DNA from: an uncultured Alphaproteobacteria bacterium
GTDB taxonomy: Bacteria; Pseudomonadota; Alphaproteobacteria; HIMB59; GCA-002718135
DNA: 24,578 nt
Assembly (NCBI GenBank): GCA_902619055.1
Contig: CACNCW010000012.1
Span: 1 to 24,578 of the forward strand
Reading direction: 5' to 3'
How positions within the stretch are numbered: the first letter of the stretch is position 1; the number at the start of each line of letters is the position of its first letter. The translations under genes and the position numbers were made by a program. Below, in pieces: positions 8,317-16,195 of the stretch. The notes beneath the pieces were generated by a model. It saw only the letters and a program-made list of their open reading frames with translations, did no database searches and had not been told where the DNA came from.

Positions 8317-9875
8317 TTTAAATTATCAATTAATAAAAAAATAATCATACTTAGAATTAAAATTACACCAGCAACAAAAGAAGCTTCATTAAATTTGTAA
8401 ACACTAATCAATTTATATAAGTAAGATGGTAAGGTATCAAAGTTTTGATCTTTAAAAAATGATATTATTGTAAAATCACCAAAAGTAATAACTGTCGAAA
8501 ATGCAAAAACAAAAATTATATTTTTCTTAATTATTGGGAGTAAAATAATAAAATAATTTCTTATGCTAATACGAAAAGTTTGCTGAAAATTTTCAAAATT
8601 TAAAAAAATATTTTTGAGGTTATTAAAAAGTATTAATATTGAAAAGGGTAATAAGAAAAGACAATTTATCAAAATCACAACGAAATATTTAAAAAATTGC
8701 AGATATCTTAATTCACTTAATACAATAAAATAACCAAGACTAAATATAATTGGAGAAATAATTATTATTGAAGAGCTTATTAAAAAAATTGATTGCTGAA
8801 AAATTATATTTTTATAATTTATTACAAGTATAGATGAAATTATAAATCCAGATATACTAACAATAATTCCTGTAGTAATTGAAATAATAAGAGAATTAAA
8901 AAAAGATCCTAAAAATTTTTCATTAATTAAAGATAAATAAATACCATTATTTATAAAATGATAAAGTATAGAAAGTATTGGAGAAAAAAGAAAGATAGAG
9001 AAAAATACAATTATTAAAAAATCTATTATTTTTATAATTTTGTATTTTTTATGAGGATGAATAAAGTTAATTTGATCTATTTCAAAAAAATTTGAACCTT
9101 TTAATTTATAAAAACCAATAAATAAAAAAATTAAACAGATAAAAATTTGTAAAAAACTTAGTAAAATTGCCTTATTAAAATTTAGTTCAAAAAGTGCATA
9201 TTGATAAATTGCCACTTCAATTGTTGAATACATAGGTCCACCACCTAACGCCATTACTATTGCAAAACTTAAAAAACAAAGAGAGAATATTATTGAGAAC
9301 ACAGTAAAAAAATTTTGTCTTATATAAGGCATCTCTAATTTTAGAAGATTGCCAAAAAAAGTAATGTTTAGAGAGCTAGATATTTCATAATATTTTAAAG
9401 GAATACTATTTAAGGATTGAAAAAATAATCGAGTCGCAAATGGTGTATTTAGAAGTATATGGGCAATTAAAATTGCTTTTATTCCAAAAATTGTCTCTAT
9501 CGATAAATTCTCGTACAAATTAAAATATGAGTTATAAAAACCATTATTTCCAAAGAGTTTAATTACTGCAAACACTATTAAGATTGTCGGTATTACAAAG
9601 CAAAAACCACAAAGAGAAATGATAAATTTAATAATTTTTAAATTCTTATGTCTATTTAATGCTAATGCGAATGGAATAGCTAAAAAACAACTTAATAGTG
9701 CTGAAAGAAAAGCTTGATAGAGTGAGAAATAAATAAGACGATGTGTATAAGAATTTTGAAAAAAATTATAAATTACCTTCAAATCAAAGTTAATTTTTGA
9801 AAAAATACCTACGAAAGGTAATAGGATTATTAATCCAAAAAAAAATATTACTGAATAATTATATTTATAATACAA
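8286..9875 (-). CDS. thiP: Thiamine ABC transporter, permease ThiP
   Basis: ThiP is the fused double permease of the ThiBPQ importer of thiamine and its phosphates. The 529 residues fit the family and hold two homologous halves, each with about six membrane segments. The first half carries the conserved ALGGGPMYSTIEVAIYQYAL region typical of ThiP near 209-228; the C-terminal half ends with TFGDFTIISFF and TLPSYLYKLISVY. The protein is very rich in Phe, Ile and Asn, as expected at this base composition. It starts 5 nt after thiB ends and is under the TPP riboswitch. The ATPase gene thiQ, which normally follows, is absent: the next gene is nhaD on the opposite strand, overlapping by 31 nt. Confidence 0.9.
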   Translation of the reverse strand: MYYKYNYSVIFFFGLIILLPFVGIFSKINFDLKVIYNFFQNSYTHRLIYFSLYQAFLSALLSCFLAIPFALALNRHKNLKIIKFIISLCGFCFVIPTILIVFAVIKLFGNNGFYNSYFNLYENLSIETIFGIKAILIAHILLNTPFATRLFFQSLNSIPLKYYEISSSLNITFFGNLLKLEMPYIRQNFFTVFSIIFSLCFLSFAIVMALGGGPMYSTIEVAIYQYALFELNFNKAILLSFLQIFICLIFLFIGFYKLKGSNFFEIDQINFIHPHKKYKIIKIIDFLIIVFFSIFLFSPILSILYHFINNGIYLSLINEKFLGSFFNSLIISITTGIIVSISGFIISSILVINYKNIIFQQSIFLISSSIIIISPIIFSLGYFIVLSELRYLQFFKYFVVILINCLFLLPFSILILFNNLKNIFLNFENFQQTFRISIRNYFIILLPIIKKNIIFVFAFSTVITFGDFTIISFFKDQNFDTLPSYLYKLISVYKFNEASFVAGVILILSMIIFLLIDNLNYQGKSAIKT

Positions 9876-9880
9876 TTTAT

Positions 9881-10864
9881 TTACGAGGCATTAAGCCACT
9901 CATCAATCCATTTTTCTTTATTCTTATTAATTTCTTTTGGATCCATTTGAATAAAGTTAGGAACATCTAGTTTATCAAATGCCTTAGGTAAATCTTTTAT
10001 ATTTGTAACAGGGTACATAATATTTGTTGATGGTATGACTGATTGAAATTCTTTTGATAACATAAAGTTAAGAAATTTATTTGCTAAATCTTTATTTTGT
10101 GAATTATTTAAAATGCCTGCAAATTCAATTGTTATATAATTTCCCTCTTCAAAAGTTGTAGCAAGAATATCATACCTTTCTTCAAACATTATATGTGCGG
10201 CTGGAGATGTAGTATAACTTAATACCATGTCAGCTTCTCCTGCCATAAAAAAATTATAATAGGCATCTGTCCATCCTTTGGTAACGGAAATAATTTTTTT
10301 ATTTAATTTTTTCCATTCATCCCCTGCTTTATCTCCATATAATGCTTTCATCCAAGTTAATAATCCTAAACCAGGGGTAGAGGTTCTTGGGTCTTGAATT
10401 ACAATTCTAGCATTAGTTGAATTAATTAACTCATCCATAGATTTTGGAGGTGTTTCTAAATTTGCTTTATTATACACAAAAGAAAAGTATCCATAATTAT
10501 ATGGAACAAATTTATTACTTTCCCATTTTAATGGTAAATTAATTAAGTTATTTATGTCATTGATATTATGAGTTGTAAAAAGCTCAGATTGTTCAGCTAA
10601 ATCAAATAAATTCATATCAAGACCTAAAACTATATCTGCCTTAGAAGTATCACCTTCTAAAATAACTTTATTCAATAATGTTGCAGCACTGTCTACAGCA
10701 ATAAAATCTACATCTACGTTATATTTTTCTTCAAATATTTTTTCAATGATGGGTCCTGGACCCCATTCTGATACAAAAGAGTCGTAAGTATATATAGTTA
10801 GTTTCTCTGCATAGATTGAGAAAGAAATAAATAAGGTAGTTAAAAAAATTAGTATGGTTTTCAT
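9881..10864 (-). CDS. thiB: Thiamine-binding periplasmic protein ThiB
   Basis: The periplasmic receptor of the thiamine importer, 327 residues. Residues 1-19 are a signal peptide (MKT, hydrophobic core, cleavage likely after YA). The mature protein begins with EKLTIYTYDSFVSEWGPGP, the classic ThiB start, and continues with ADIVLGLDMNLFDLA and the FVPYNYGYFSFVYNK hinge region of the family. The start codon lies 4 nt after a strong Shine-Dalgarno GGAGG (10869-10873) that is itself part of the TPP aptamer, so translation should be off when TPP is plentiful. thiP follows after 5 nt. The riboswitch independently supports a thiamine-related substrate. Confidence 0.95.
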   Translation of the reverse strand: MKTILIFLTTLFISFSIYAEKLTIYTYDSFVSEWGPGPIIEKIFEEKYNVDVDFIAVDSAATLLNKVILEGDTSKADIVLGLDMNLFDLAEQSELFTTHNINDINNLINLPLKWESNKFVPYNYGYFSFVYNKANLETPPKSMDELINSTNARIVIQDPRTSTPGLGLLTWMKALYGDKAGDEWKKLNKKIISVTKGWTDAYYNFFMAGEADMVLSYTTSPAAHIMFEERYDILATTFEEGNYITIEFAGILNNSQNKDLANKFLNFMLSKEFQSVIPSTNIMYPVTNIKDLPKAFDKLDVPNFIQMDPKEINKNKEKWIDEWLNAS

Positions 10865-10930
10865 GTTTCCTCCGCTGGCATTATCCAGATCAGGTTAAAA
10901 GGGTATAAATCTCAGCATTTAAGCACCCCT
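10865..10930 (-). promoter_or_regulatory. TPP riboswitch (THI element) controlling thiBP
   Basis: Read on the minus strand, all conserved elements occur in order: GGGGTGC (10929-10923), GCTGAGA, ACCC, AACCTGATCTGG, ATAATGCCAGCG and GGAGG. P2 pairs GGGGT with ACCC; P5 is CTGG/CCAG around ATAATG; P4 pairs CCT with the AGG of GGAGG. P3 is almost absent (GC, loop TTAAAT, GC). The Shine-Dalgarno GGAGG (10873-10869) is the 3' strand of P4 and lies 4 nt from the thiB ATG, which implies translational repression by direct sequestration. No separate terminator or anti-terminator hairpin exists between aptamer and start codon. With a promoter ending at 10937, transcription should begin about at the first aptamer base, leaving little or no P1. 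Confidence 0.96.
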
Positions 10931-10936
10931 AGTTTA

Positions 10937-10965
10937 ATTATAATAAATATTATTTTAGAAAACAA
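10937..10965 (-). promoter_or_regulatory. Predicted sigma70-type promoter of thiBP
   Basis: On the minus strand a -35 box TTGTTT (10965-10960) is separated by 17 nt from a perfect -10 box TATAAT (10942-10937). The expected start is at A10930 or T10931, directly before the GGGGTGC of the TPP aptamer. The exact -10 and ideal spacing make it convincing for a by-eye prediction. Confidence 0.6.
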
Positions 10966-10975
10966 ACATAAAAGA

Positions 10976-11003
10976 TTGTTTTTAGGTTATTTATGAATAT
11001 AAC
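10976..11003 (+). promoter_or_regulatory. Predicted promoter of tRNA-Pro (and the following dehydrogenase)
   Basis: A -35-like TTGTTT (10976-10981) and -10-like TATAAC (10998-11003) are 16 nt apart; a start near 11010 fits the tRNA 5' end at 11013. It lies back to back with the thiB promoter. The -35 matches the consensus only in TTG, so the call is moderate. Confidence 0.4.
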
Positions 11004-11012
11004 AAATTTTTT

Positions 11013-11089
11013 CGGGGAGTAGCGCAGCCTGGTAGCGCACCTGGTTTGGGACCAGGGGGTCGAAGGTTCGAATCCTTTCTCCCCGACCA
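11013..11089 (+). tRNA. tRNA-Pro (anticodon UGG)
   Basis: A 77-nt cloverleaf: acceptor CGGGGAG (11013-11019) pairs perfectly with CTCCCCG (11079-11085), then discriminator A and encoded CCA (11087-11089). The anticodon stem CCTGG/CCAGG encloses loop TTTGGGA with anticodon TGG at 11047-11049. The D arm has AGCGCAGCCTGGTAGCGC and the T arm GGTTCGAATCC. The start codon of the iron-type alcohol dehydrogenase is only 7 nt past the CCA. Confidence 0.98.
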
Positions 11090-11096
11090 TAGATAA

Positions 11097-12254
11097 ATGT
11101 TTAACTTTCATTCAACAGCTAGCTTGATTTTTGGTAATGAAACAGCAGTTAATTCAACTGATCAAATTCTAAATTTGTTAGGAAAAAATATTTTTGTAAT
11201 AACTGATCAAGGATTAACAGAATTAGGATTGTACGATAAAACAATTAAAAAACTTCAATCATACTCAAATATAAATATATTTAATAAAGTTGAATCTGAT
11301 CCTTCAAAGTCTACTTTATTAAAAGCATTTCAAGAAGCAACAGATTTTAAATCAACTGGAGTTTTAGGTTTTGGAGGCGGTTCATCTATGGATGTTGCAA
11401 AACTTGTATCTTTACTTCTTGGGTCTAATCAGAATATCGATACGATATGGGGGGTTAATAATGCAAAAGGTCCAAGAATACCACTTGTGCTAATTCCTAC
11501 AACAGCAGGAACTGGTTCAGAAGTTACTCCAATTTCAATAATTACGATGGATGACAAAGAAAAAAAAGGTGTTTCTTCAAAACTTATTTTACCTGATCTT
11601 GCTATTTTAGATCCATCATTAACTATTAATCTACCTCCAAATATAACTGCATCAACTGGAATAGATGCTATGGTTCATGCAATCGAAGCTTACACTTCTA
11701 TAAATCCTAACAACAATCCTATTTCAAAAATGTTATCTATAGAAGCACTCAAGTTTCTCGGATCATCAATTAAAACTGCTGTATTTGAGGGACATAATAT
11801 AAATGCCAGATCAAATATGCTATTTGGATCAATGTTAGCAGGTAAAGCTTTTGCAAATTCTCCAGTAGCAGCAGTACACGCTTTGGCATATCCCATAGGA
11901 GGTCTATTTAATATATCTCATGGACTTTCAAACTCTTTAGTTCTTCCAAGTGTTATGAAATTCAATTCCATAAATAAAGAAACAAAAAAAAATTACGCCA
12001 ATCTTGCACCATTTGTATTTAAAGATTTAGATAACAGCAAAAGCGATGAGATTGTGTGTAATAATTTTATAGATAGTTTAGAAAGTTTGTCTAAGGAACT
12101 TAAATTACCTTATAGACTAAGAGATTTAGAAATTCCTGAGGAAGCTTGCCAATTGATGGCTACTGAAGCAATGAAACAAACTAGATTATTAGTTAATAAT
12201 CCGCGTAAAATTGAAGAATCTGACGCCTTTAATATATACAAATCTGTTTGGTAG
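11097..12254 (+). CDS. Iron-containing (group III) alcohol dehydrogenase
   Basis: A 385-residue NAD(P)-dependent dehydrogenase of the Fe-ADH family, interconverting a primary alcohol or hydroxy acid and its carbonyl. The cofactor turn is [12 protein letters not shown] (91-102), followed by [12 protein letters not shown] (133-144). All four metal ligands are present: Asp190 and His194 in [14 protein letters not shown], His261 in HALAYPIGG and His275 in ISHGLSNS. The N-terminus ([17 protein letters not shown]) is family-typical, so the ATG at 11097 is probably right even though it lies 7 nt after tRNA-Pro with no possible Shine-Dalgarno outside the tRNA. The message is either made by tRNA 3' processing and then nearly leaderless, or has an unseen promoter inside the tRNA. 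Substrate not assignable. Confidence 0.9.
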   Translation: MFNFHSTASLIFGNETAVNSTDQILNLLGKNIFVITDQGLTELGLYDKTIKKLQSYSNINIFNKVESDPSKSTLLKAFQEATDFKSTGVLGFGGGSSMDVAKLVSLLLGSNQNIDTIWGVNNAKGPRIPLVLIPTTAGTGSEVTPISIITMDDKEKKGVSSKLILPDLAILDPSLTINLPPNITASTGIDAMVHAIEAYTSINPNNNPISKMLSIEALKFLGSSIKTAVFEGHNINARSNMLFGSMLAGKAFANSPVAAVHALAYPIGGLFNISHGLSNSLVLPSVMKFNSINKETKKNYANLAPFVFKDLDNSKSDEIVCNNFIDSLESLSKELKLPYRLRDLEIPEEACQLMATEAMKQTRLLVNNPRKIEESDAFNIYKSVW

Positions 12255-12304
12255 ATTTTGTTTACTTATAACTTAATTTACCTATTTAAATAAAATAGAC
12301 CTTA

Positions 12305-13915
12305 ATGATAAAATCAACAGTTAATCAATTTGCAAATTCTCTTGGGTTAAACAAAGATGAATATATTCCAGAGGGCAGAGCTTCCTTTTCACTGTTTAAA
12401 ATTGAAATTCTATCTGGATTAACTGTTGCAATCGCCCTTGTTCCAGAAGCAATTGCATTCGCTTTTGTAGCAGGTGTAGCACCTCTTTCAGGTTTGTACG
12501 CAGCATTTATTGTAGGATTAGTAACTGCAATTTTTGGTGGGAGACCTGGAATGATTTCGGGTGCAACAGGAGCATTGGCTGTTGTTATGGTTTCATTAGT
12601 ATCGGAACATGGAGTTCAATATTTATTTGCCACAGTAATACTTATGGGAATCTTACAATTTCTTGCAGGAATTTTTAAATTAGGAAAATTTATGAGAATG
12701 GTTCCTCAACCAGTAATGCTAGGTTTTGTAAACGGTTTAGCTATAGTAATTGGTTTATCACAATTACATCAATTTCAAATATATAACTTTGATGGAACAT
12801 TTACATGGATGTCAGGGGAAGTGCTTACATATTCTTTAGTATTAGTTTTCTTAACCATGTTAATCATATGGTACTTACCAAGGGTTACTAAATTTATACC
12901 ATCTACATTAGCTGCAATTCTTCTTGTTACTTTTCTAGTTTTACTTTTAGATTTACCTGTTCCAAGAGTAGGGGATTTAGCAAGTGTAGCAGGAGGGCTT
13001 CCCAATTTTTCTATTCCAACAGTTCCACTTAATTTAGATACTTTTTTTATTATTTTTCCTTATGCAATTATTTTGGCAGCTATTGGATTAATTGAAAGTC
13101 TCCTAACTCTTAATCTAGTAGGAGAAATAACAAACAAAAAGGGTGGGACAAGACAAGAATGTTTAGCGCAAGGTGTTGCTAATGGTATCACAGGCTTTTT
13201 TGGTGGTATGGGTGGTTGCGCTATGATTGGTCAATCAATGATAAATGTAAAATCTGGAGGTAGAACAAGAATTGCTGGCATATCAGCAGCAATTTTTTTA
13301 CTAATTTTCATTCTTTATACTTCAAATTTAATTGAACTTATTCCTATTGCATCATTAGTAGGGGTTATGTTTATGGTCGTAATCGGAACATTTGCTTGGA
13401 ATTCACTAAAATTATTATTTGTTGTTCCTCGTTCGGATGCATTGGTAATTGTTTTAGTTACTTTAATAACTGTATTAGAAGATTTAGCAGTTGCTGTAGT
13501 TGCTGGTGTTATTATTAATGCACTAGTATTTGCGTGGAAATCTGCTTCAAGAATTAGAGCAATTGAGAGACAATCAAGAACAGAAAAGGGCGCCAAGGTA
13601 TATGAAATTGAAGGACCACTTTTTTTTAGTTCCACTAATAGTTTTTTAGATATTTTTAAGCCCACCGAAGATCCTAATTTAGTAATAATAGATTTTGCAA
13701 ATTCAAAAATAATTGATCAATCTGCTTTAAAAGCAATTGAGGATATTGCAGAAAGATATTCAAAATTAGGCAAACAAGTAAAGTTAAGACGTCTTACGAA
13801 GGACTGCCACAGCCTTTTAAGAAAAACAGGTCAATTGATAGTTGATAGTGATGATGATCCTGATTACGGTATAGCTGTAGATTATAGTGTTAAGCTTGGC
13901 ATATTTGGTAAATAA
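12305..13915 (+). CDS. SulP (SLC26-type) anion transporter with STAS domain
   Basis: A 536-residue inner-membrane anion transporter. The membrane part begins with LSGLTVAIALVPEAIAFAFV and LSGLYAAFIVGLVTAIFGGRPGMISGATGA, the SulP signature region in the first segments. About ten to fourteen membrane segments run to about residue 415. From about 435 a C-terminal cytosolic STAS domain follows (YEIEGPLFFSST, then IIDFANSKIIDQSALKAI). Substrate cannot be fixed: sulfate, bicarbonate, or another anion all occur in the family. It lies 50 nt after the dehydrogenase, with only a weak AT-only inverted repeat between, and 44 nt before the GFA gene. Length and domain order are normal. Confidence 0.9.
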   Translation: MIKSTVNQFANSLGLNKDEYIPEGRASFSLFKIEILSGLTVAIALVPEAIAFAFVAGVAPLSGLYAAFIVGLVTAIFGGRPGMISGATGALAVVMVSLVSEHGVQYLFATVILMGILQFLAGIFKLGKFMRMVPQPVMLGFVNGLAIVIGLSQLHQFQIYNFDGTFTWMSGEVLTYSLVLVFLTMLIIWYLPRVTKFIPSTLAAILLVTFLVLLLDLPVPRVGDLASVAGGLPNFSIPTVPLNLDTFFIIFPYAIILAAIGLIESLLTLNLVGEITNKKGGTRQECLAQGVANGITGFFGGMGGCAMIGQSMINVKSGGRTRIAGISAAIFLLIFILYTSNLIELIPIASLVGVMFMVVIGTFAWNSLKLLFVVPRSDALVIVLVTLITVLEDLAVAVVAGVIINALVFAWKSASRIRAIERQSRTEKGAKVYEIEGPLFFSSTNSFLDIFKPTEDPNLVIIDFANSKIIDQSALKAIEDIAERYSKLGKQVKLRRLTKDCHSLLRKTGQLIVDSDDDPDYGIAVDYSVKLGIFGK

Positions 13916-13959
13916 TTAATTCTTGCTTTTTAAATTCCAAAATATAACGTTTAGTTGAA

Positions 13960-14415
13960 ATGACTCTTATCGGGAAATGCGCGTGCGGTTCAGTAAATTA
14001 TAAAATAAAAGATAAACCTTTGTTCACTCAAGCTTGTCATTGTAATAACTGTAAAATTTCTACAGGCTCTTCTTTTGTTATACATACAATGATTTTTGAA
14101 GATGATTTTGAATTAAATGGTAATGTTGAATCTACACTGCTCCCTACAGGCAGTGGAAAAGGTTATCGAGCATATTTTTGTAATAATTGTGGTGTTTATT
14201 TATATTGTAAATACAATGTTGCAAAATCTCGAATTGCAATCAGAACAGCTACACTCGACCAACCAATAACACCGCAAGCACATATTTTTGTGAAAGATAA
14301 AGATCCTTGGATTGAAATTATTAACAAAGATATTTGCCATGAAGCCATGTATGATCGAGAAACAACTTGGCCAAAAGAGAGCTTAAGAAGACTGTCAGAA
14401 AAAGAAAATAATTAA
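13960..14415 (+). CDS. GFA/CENP-V family zinc protein
   Basis: A 151-residue protein of the Gfa-like family (named after glutathione-dependent formaldehyde-activating enzyme; most members are of unknown function). The zinc-binding cysteines are all present: C7 and C9 in GKCACGS, C26, C28 and C31 in ACHCNNCK, C74 and C77 in FCNNCG. This is the complete Gfa ligand set. It starts 44 nt after the SulP gene and its stop is 1 nt from the end of the converging ytoQ-like gene. Formaldehyde handling next to an alcohol dehydrogenase is tempting but unsupported, because the family name does not predict that activity and two genes are not proof of a pathway. Confidence 0.85.
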   Translation: MTLIGKCACGSVNYKIKDKPLFTQACHCNNCKISTGSSFVIHTMIFEDDFELNGNVESTLLPTGSGKGYRAYFCNNCGVYLYCKYNVAKSRIAIRTATLDQPITPQAHIFVKDKDPWIEIINKDICHEAMYDRETTWPKESLRRLSEKENN

Positions 14416-14416
14416 T

Positions 14417-14866
14417 TTATATTTTACCTTGTAAACTATATTGTAAAATTTTTACAACTTCATCGGTATTTTTTGTTATAGCATGAGCTGCTGCATCAAC
14501 TTCTTTTAAAGCATGTTGATGTTCATCACTATGCATTATTATGAGAGATTTATTCAATGCTGATGCATACCCTGCATCAAAAGCAGCATTCCATTGTTTA
14601 TATTTCTCACCAAAACGTACTACAACTATATCTGCTTTTTCAATCGAATTTCTAGTTCGTATAGCATTTATTTTGGCTCCTTTGTTATCGTGCCAAAATT
14701 TTTTTTCTTCATCACCAAGTATTTTTACACCAACATCATCTGATAATTCATGATTGGTAGTCGGGCTTGAAAATTCTATTTCTAAATTCTTAGATTTACA
14801 TTTATCTATAATCTCATCTCGCCAATTAGAATGAATTTCACCTGATAAGTAAACTTTTAATTTCAT
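14417..14866 (-). CDS. YtoQ family protein
   Basis: A 149-residue protein matching the YtoQ family, widespread in bacteria and without known function. The start MKLKVYLSGEIHSNWRDEI and the later KADIVVVRFGEKYKQWNAAFDAGYA segment are typical; the latter resembles the nucleoside 2-deoxyribosyltransferase-like fold, where a similar acidic/asparagine segment forms the nucleotide pocket. That relation is inference from pattern only. No signal peptide or membrane segment is seen. It follows the methyltransferase gene by 8 nt on the same strand, so they form an operon, and converges on the GFA gene with a 1-nt gap. Confidence 0.8.
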   Translation of the reverse strand: MKLKVYLSGEIHSNWRDEIIDKCKSKNLEIEFSSPTTNHELSDDVGVKILGDEEKKFWHDNKGAKINAIRTRNSIEKADIVVVRFGEKYKQWNAAFDAGYASALNKSLIIMHSDEHQHALKEVDAAAHAITKNTDEVVKILQYSLQGKI

Positions 14867-14874
14867 TTTTTAAA

Positions 14875-15645
14875 TTAACCTAAATATGCTGCAGTTAATA
14901 CTGGAAAACTTGTAAATCCGAAATTACCTACTTTTTCAGATTTATTTAATTGTTTTTTCCAATCATCTACTTTGTCTTCTGAAACACCTTGGCTTAAAGC
15001 AAACTTACTTAACATAGTTTCATAAAAAATTGCTGGTGAATTATTATCTCTATTTGTAATTAAATACGATAAATTTTGAGAACTTATATTTTTATACCCA
15101 AGTTTTTTTAATTTACCATTTAAATCAAGTGGAAGCATTTGGTGAAAACAATGGGCTCTAAATGCCTCATGAATAAGATCATTAATTTCTTTTTCTGGTC
15201 CATAAAATCTAAAATAGTCCCAGAGAATTGAGACGTTAACAAATTTAGAATTAGTTTTAGAAATTCTTTTTATTTCTTTTAAGGACGTATCTATATCTTC
15301 GATATATTCTAATGTTTGAGTAGCTGTAATTTTATCACATGAAGCATCTTCTATATTGATTTCATCGGCTGTAGTACAAATAAGTTCCACATTACTTTGA
15401 TCTTTACATTTATCGCTTGCAACATCTAACTGATCTTGACTGGGATCAATTCCTATTACTTTGCCTTGTTCTCCAATAGATAATGAAATTTCTTGGACTA
15501 AATGACCACCACCACAACCAATATCGATAACAGTTTCATTAGTCTCTAAATTTAGGGCATTTACAATAGCTAGTCTTCGTGAAACTCCAGCATAACCGTT
15601 CGCTATTTTTTGTTGAATAATACTAGTTTCATTATCAAATTTCAT
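14875..15645 (-). CDS. Class I SAM-dependent methyltransferase
   Basis: A 256-residue methyltransferase. Motif I is VIDIGCGGGH (39-48), followed by the acidic end of strand 2 in VIGIDPS (63-69), a motif-II-like CTTADEINIED and motif-III-like ATQTLEYIEDIDTSLKEI. This resembles the UbiE/arsenite-methyltransferase-like Methyltransf_11/25 group, but no conserved cysteine set for arsenite is visible. The C-terminal hundred residues (AHCFHQMLPLDLNGKLKKLGY) probably form the substrate lid. Substrate unknown. It is the first gene of a two-gene operon with the YtoQ protein and is divergent from a small membrane protein, 49 nt away. Confidence 0.8.
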   Translation of the reverse strand: MKFDNETSIIQQKIANGYAGVSRRLAIVNALNLETNETVIDIGCGGGHLVQEISLSIGEQGKVIGIDPSQDQLDVASDKCKDQSNVELICTTADEINIEDASCDKITATQTLEYIEDIDTSLKEIKRISKTNSKFVNVSILWDYFRFYGPEKEINDLIHEAFRAHCFHQMLPLDLNGKLKKLGYKNISSQNLSYLITNRDNNSPAIFYETMLSKFALSQGVSEDKVDDWKKQLNKSEKVGNFGFTSFPVLTAAYLG

Positions 15646-15694
15646 TTTATTATTTTTCTTATATATTTTTTAGTTATATAAAAAATACATATAA

Positions 15695-16105
15695 ATGGAA
15701 TATCAAATAACAAAAATATTAATTATTTCTTTTTTTAGCTCGATATTAATTTCGTTATTTTTAAACACAAGATATATTATTTTTTTCAAAAAATTTTCAA
15801 AAAATAAAAAAATCTTATTAAATTTATTTATTTATTCTTTTTCTTCTTTGATATTGATTTTTATTAATTATTTGTTGAGTTTAAATGGATTAACTTCTTT
15901 AATAATTTTTAATGCTGCAATTATTACACTTATATACTTTGAATTAGCACTATATTTAGAAAAAGTTTTTTGGGATGATTTTCTAGGAAATTCACTCCCT
16001 AAATCAATCAATATGCTTATTAGTTTTGTTGTAATGATGAATTTTGGTTATTTTACTCTTATGTTTTACATAAAGATTTTAGATATTGATTATTTTGTCA
16101 CATAA
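15695..16105 (+). CDS. Small four-segment membrane protein, unknown function
   Basis: I do not recognise this 136-residue protein. It is dominated by Phe, Ile, Leu and Ser, with four likely membrane segments at about 6-28, 42-63, 68-92 and 104-131. Between the first two is a lysine-rich loop (FFKKFSKNKKI), which by the positive-inside rule would be cytosolic. Visible marks in the last half are ELALYLEKVFWDDFLGNSLPKS, where acidic and aromatic residues sit between segments 3 and 4. It starts 49 nt from the divergent methyltransferase gene and ends 90 nt before the amidotransferase gene. The ORF is clearly above chance for this composition, but only length and hydrophobicity support it. Confidence 0.6.
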   Translation: MEYQITKILIISFFSSILISLFLNTRYIIFFKKFSKNKKILLNLFIYSFSSLILIFINYLLSLNGLTSLIIFNAAIITLIYFELALYLEKVFWDDFLGNSLPKSINMLISFVVMMNFGYFTLMFYIKILDIDYFVT

Positions 16106-16110
16106 ATATC

Positions 16111-16145
16111 ATTGTAAATTAATATACAAAATACTTACAATTTTT
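16111..16145 (+). terminator. Weak AT-rich hairpin with T-run, possible terminator
   Basis: ATTGTAA (16111-16117) and TTACAAT (16135-16141) form a perfect 7-bp inverted repeat with a 17-nt loop, followed by a T run through 16145. It sits right after the small membrane protein gene. Only two pairs are G-C and the loop is long, so the stem may not stop transcription. The rest of the gap to 16195 is plain AT-rich sequence and may hold the promoter of the amidotransferase gene. Confidence 0.25.
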
Positions 16146-16195
16146 ATGAAATAATATTTTCATATTAATAAAATATTTATTATTAATAATTTAGT

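Noticed and set aside
12282..12298. CTATTT/AAATAG repeat between the dehydrogenase and SulP genes as a terminator
   Set aside because: Six AT-rich pairs, no following T-run; expected by chance in this composition.
13315..13665. 116-codon open frame on the minus strand inside the SulP gene
   Set aside because: It lies antisense to a well-supported membrane and STAS coding region and resembles no known protein; a by-product of codon composition.
11097..14415. An alcohol/formaldehyde oxidation cluster made of the iron dehydrogenase and GFA-family gene
   Set aside because: A SulP transporter separates them, the GFA family name does not predict formaldehyde activity, and no formate or glutathione-linked enzyme is present.
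14875..15645. Methyltransferase as arsenite methyltransferase
   Set aside because: General fold similarity only; the cysteine pattern needed for arsenite binding is not seen and no arsenic genes are near.
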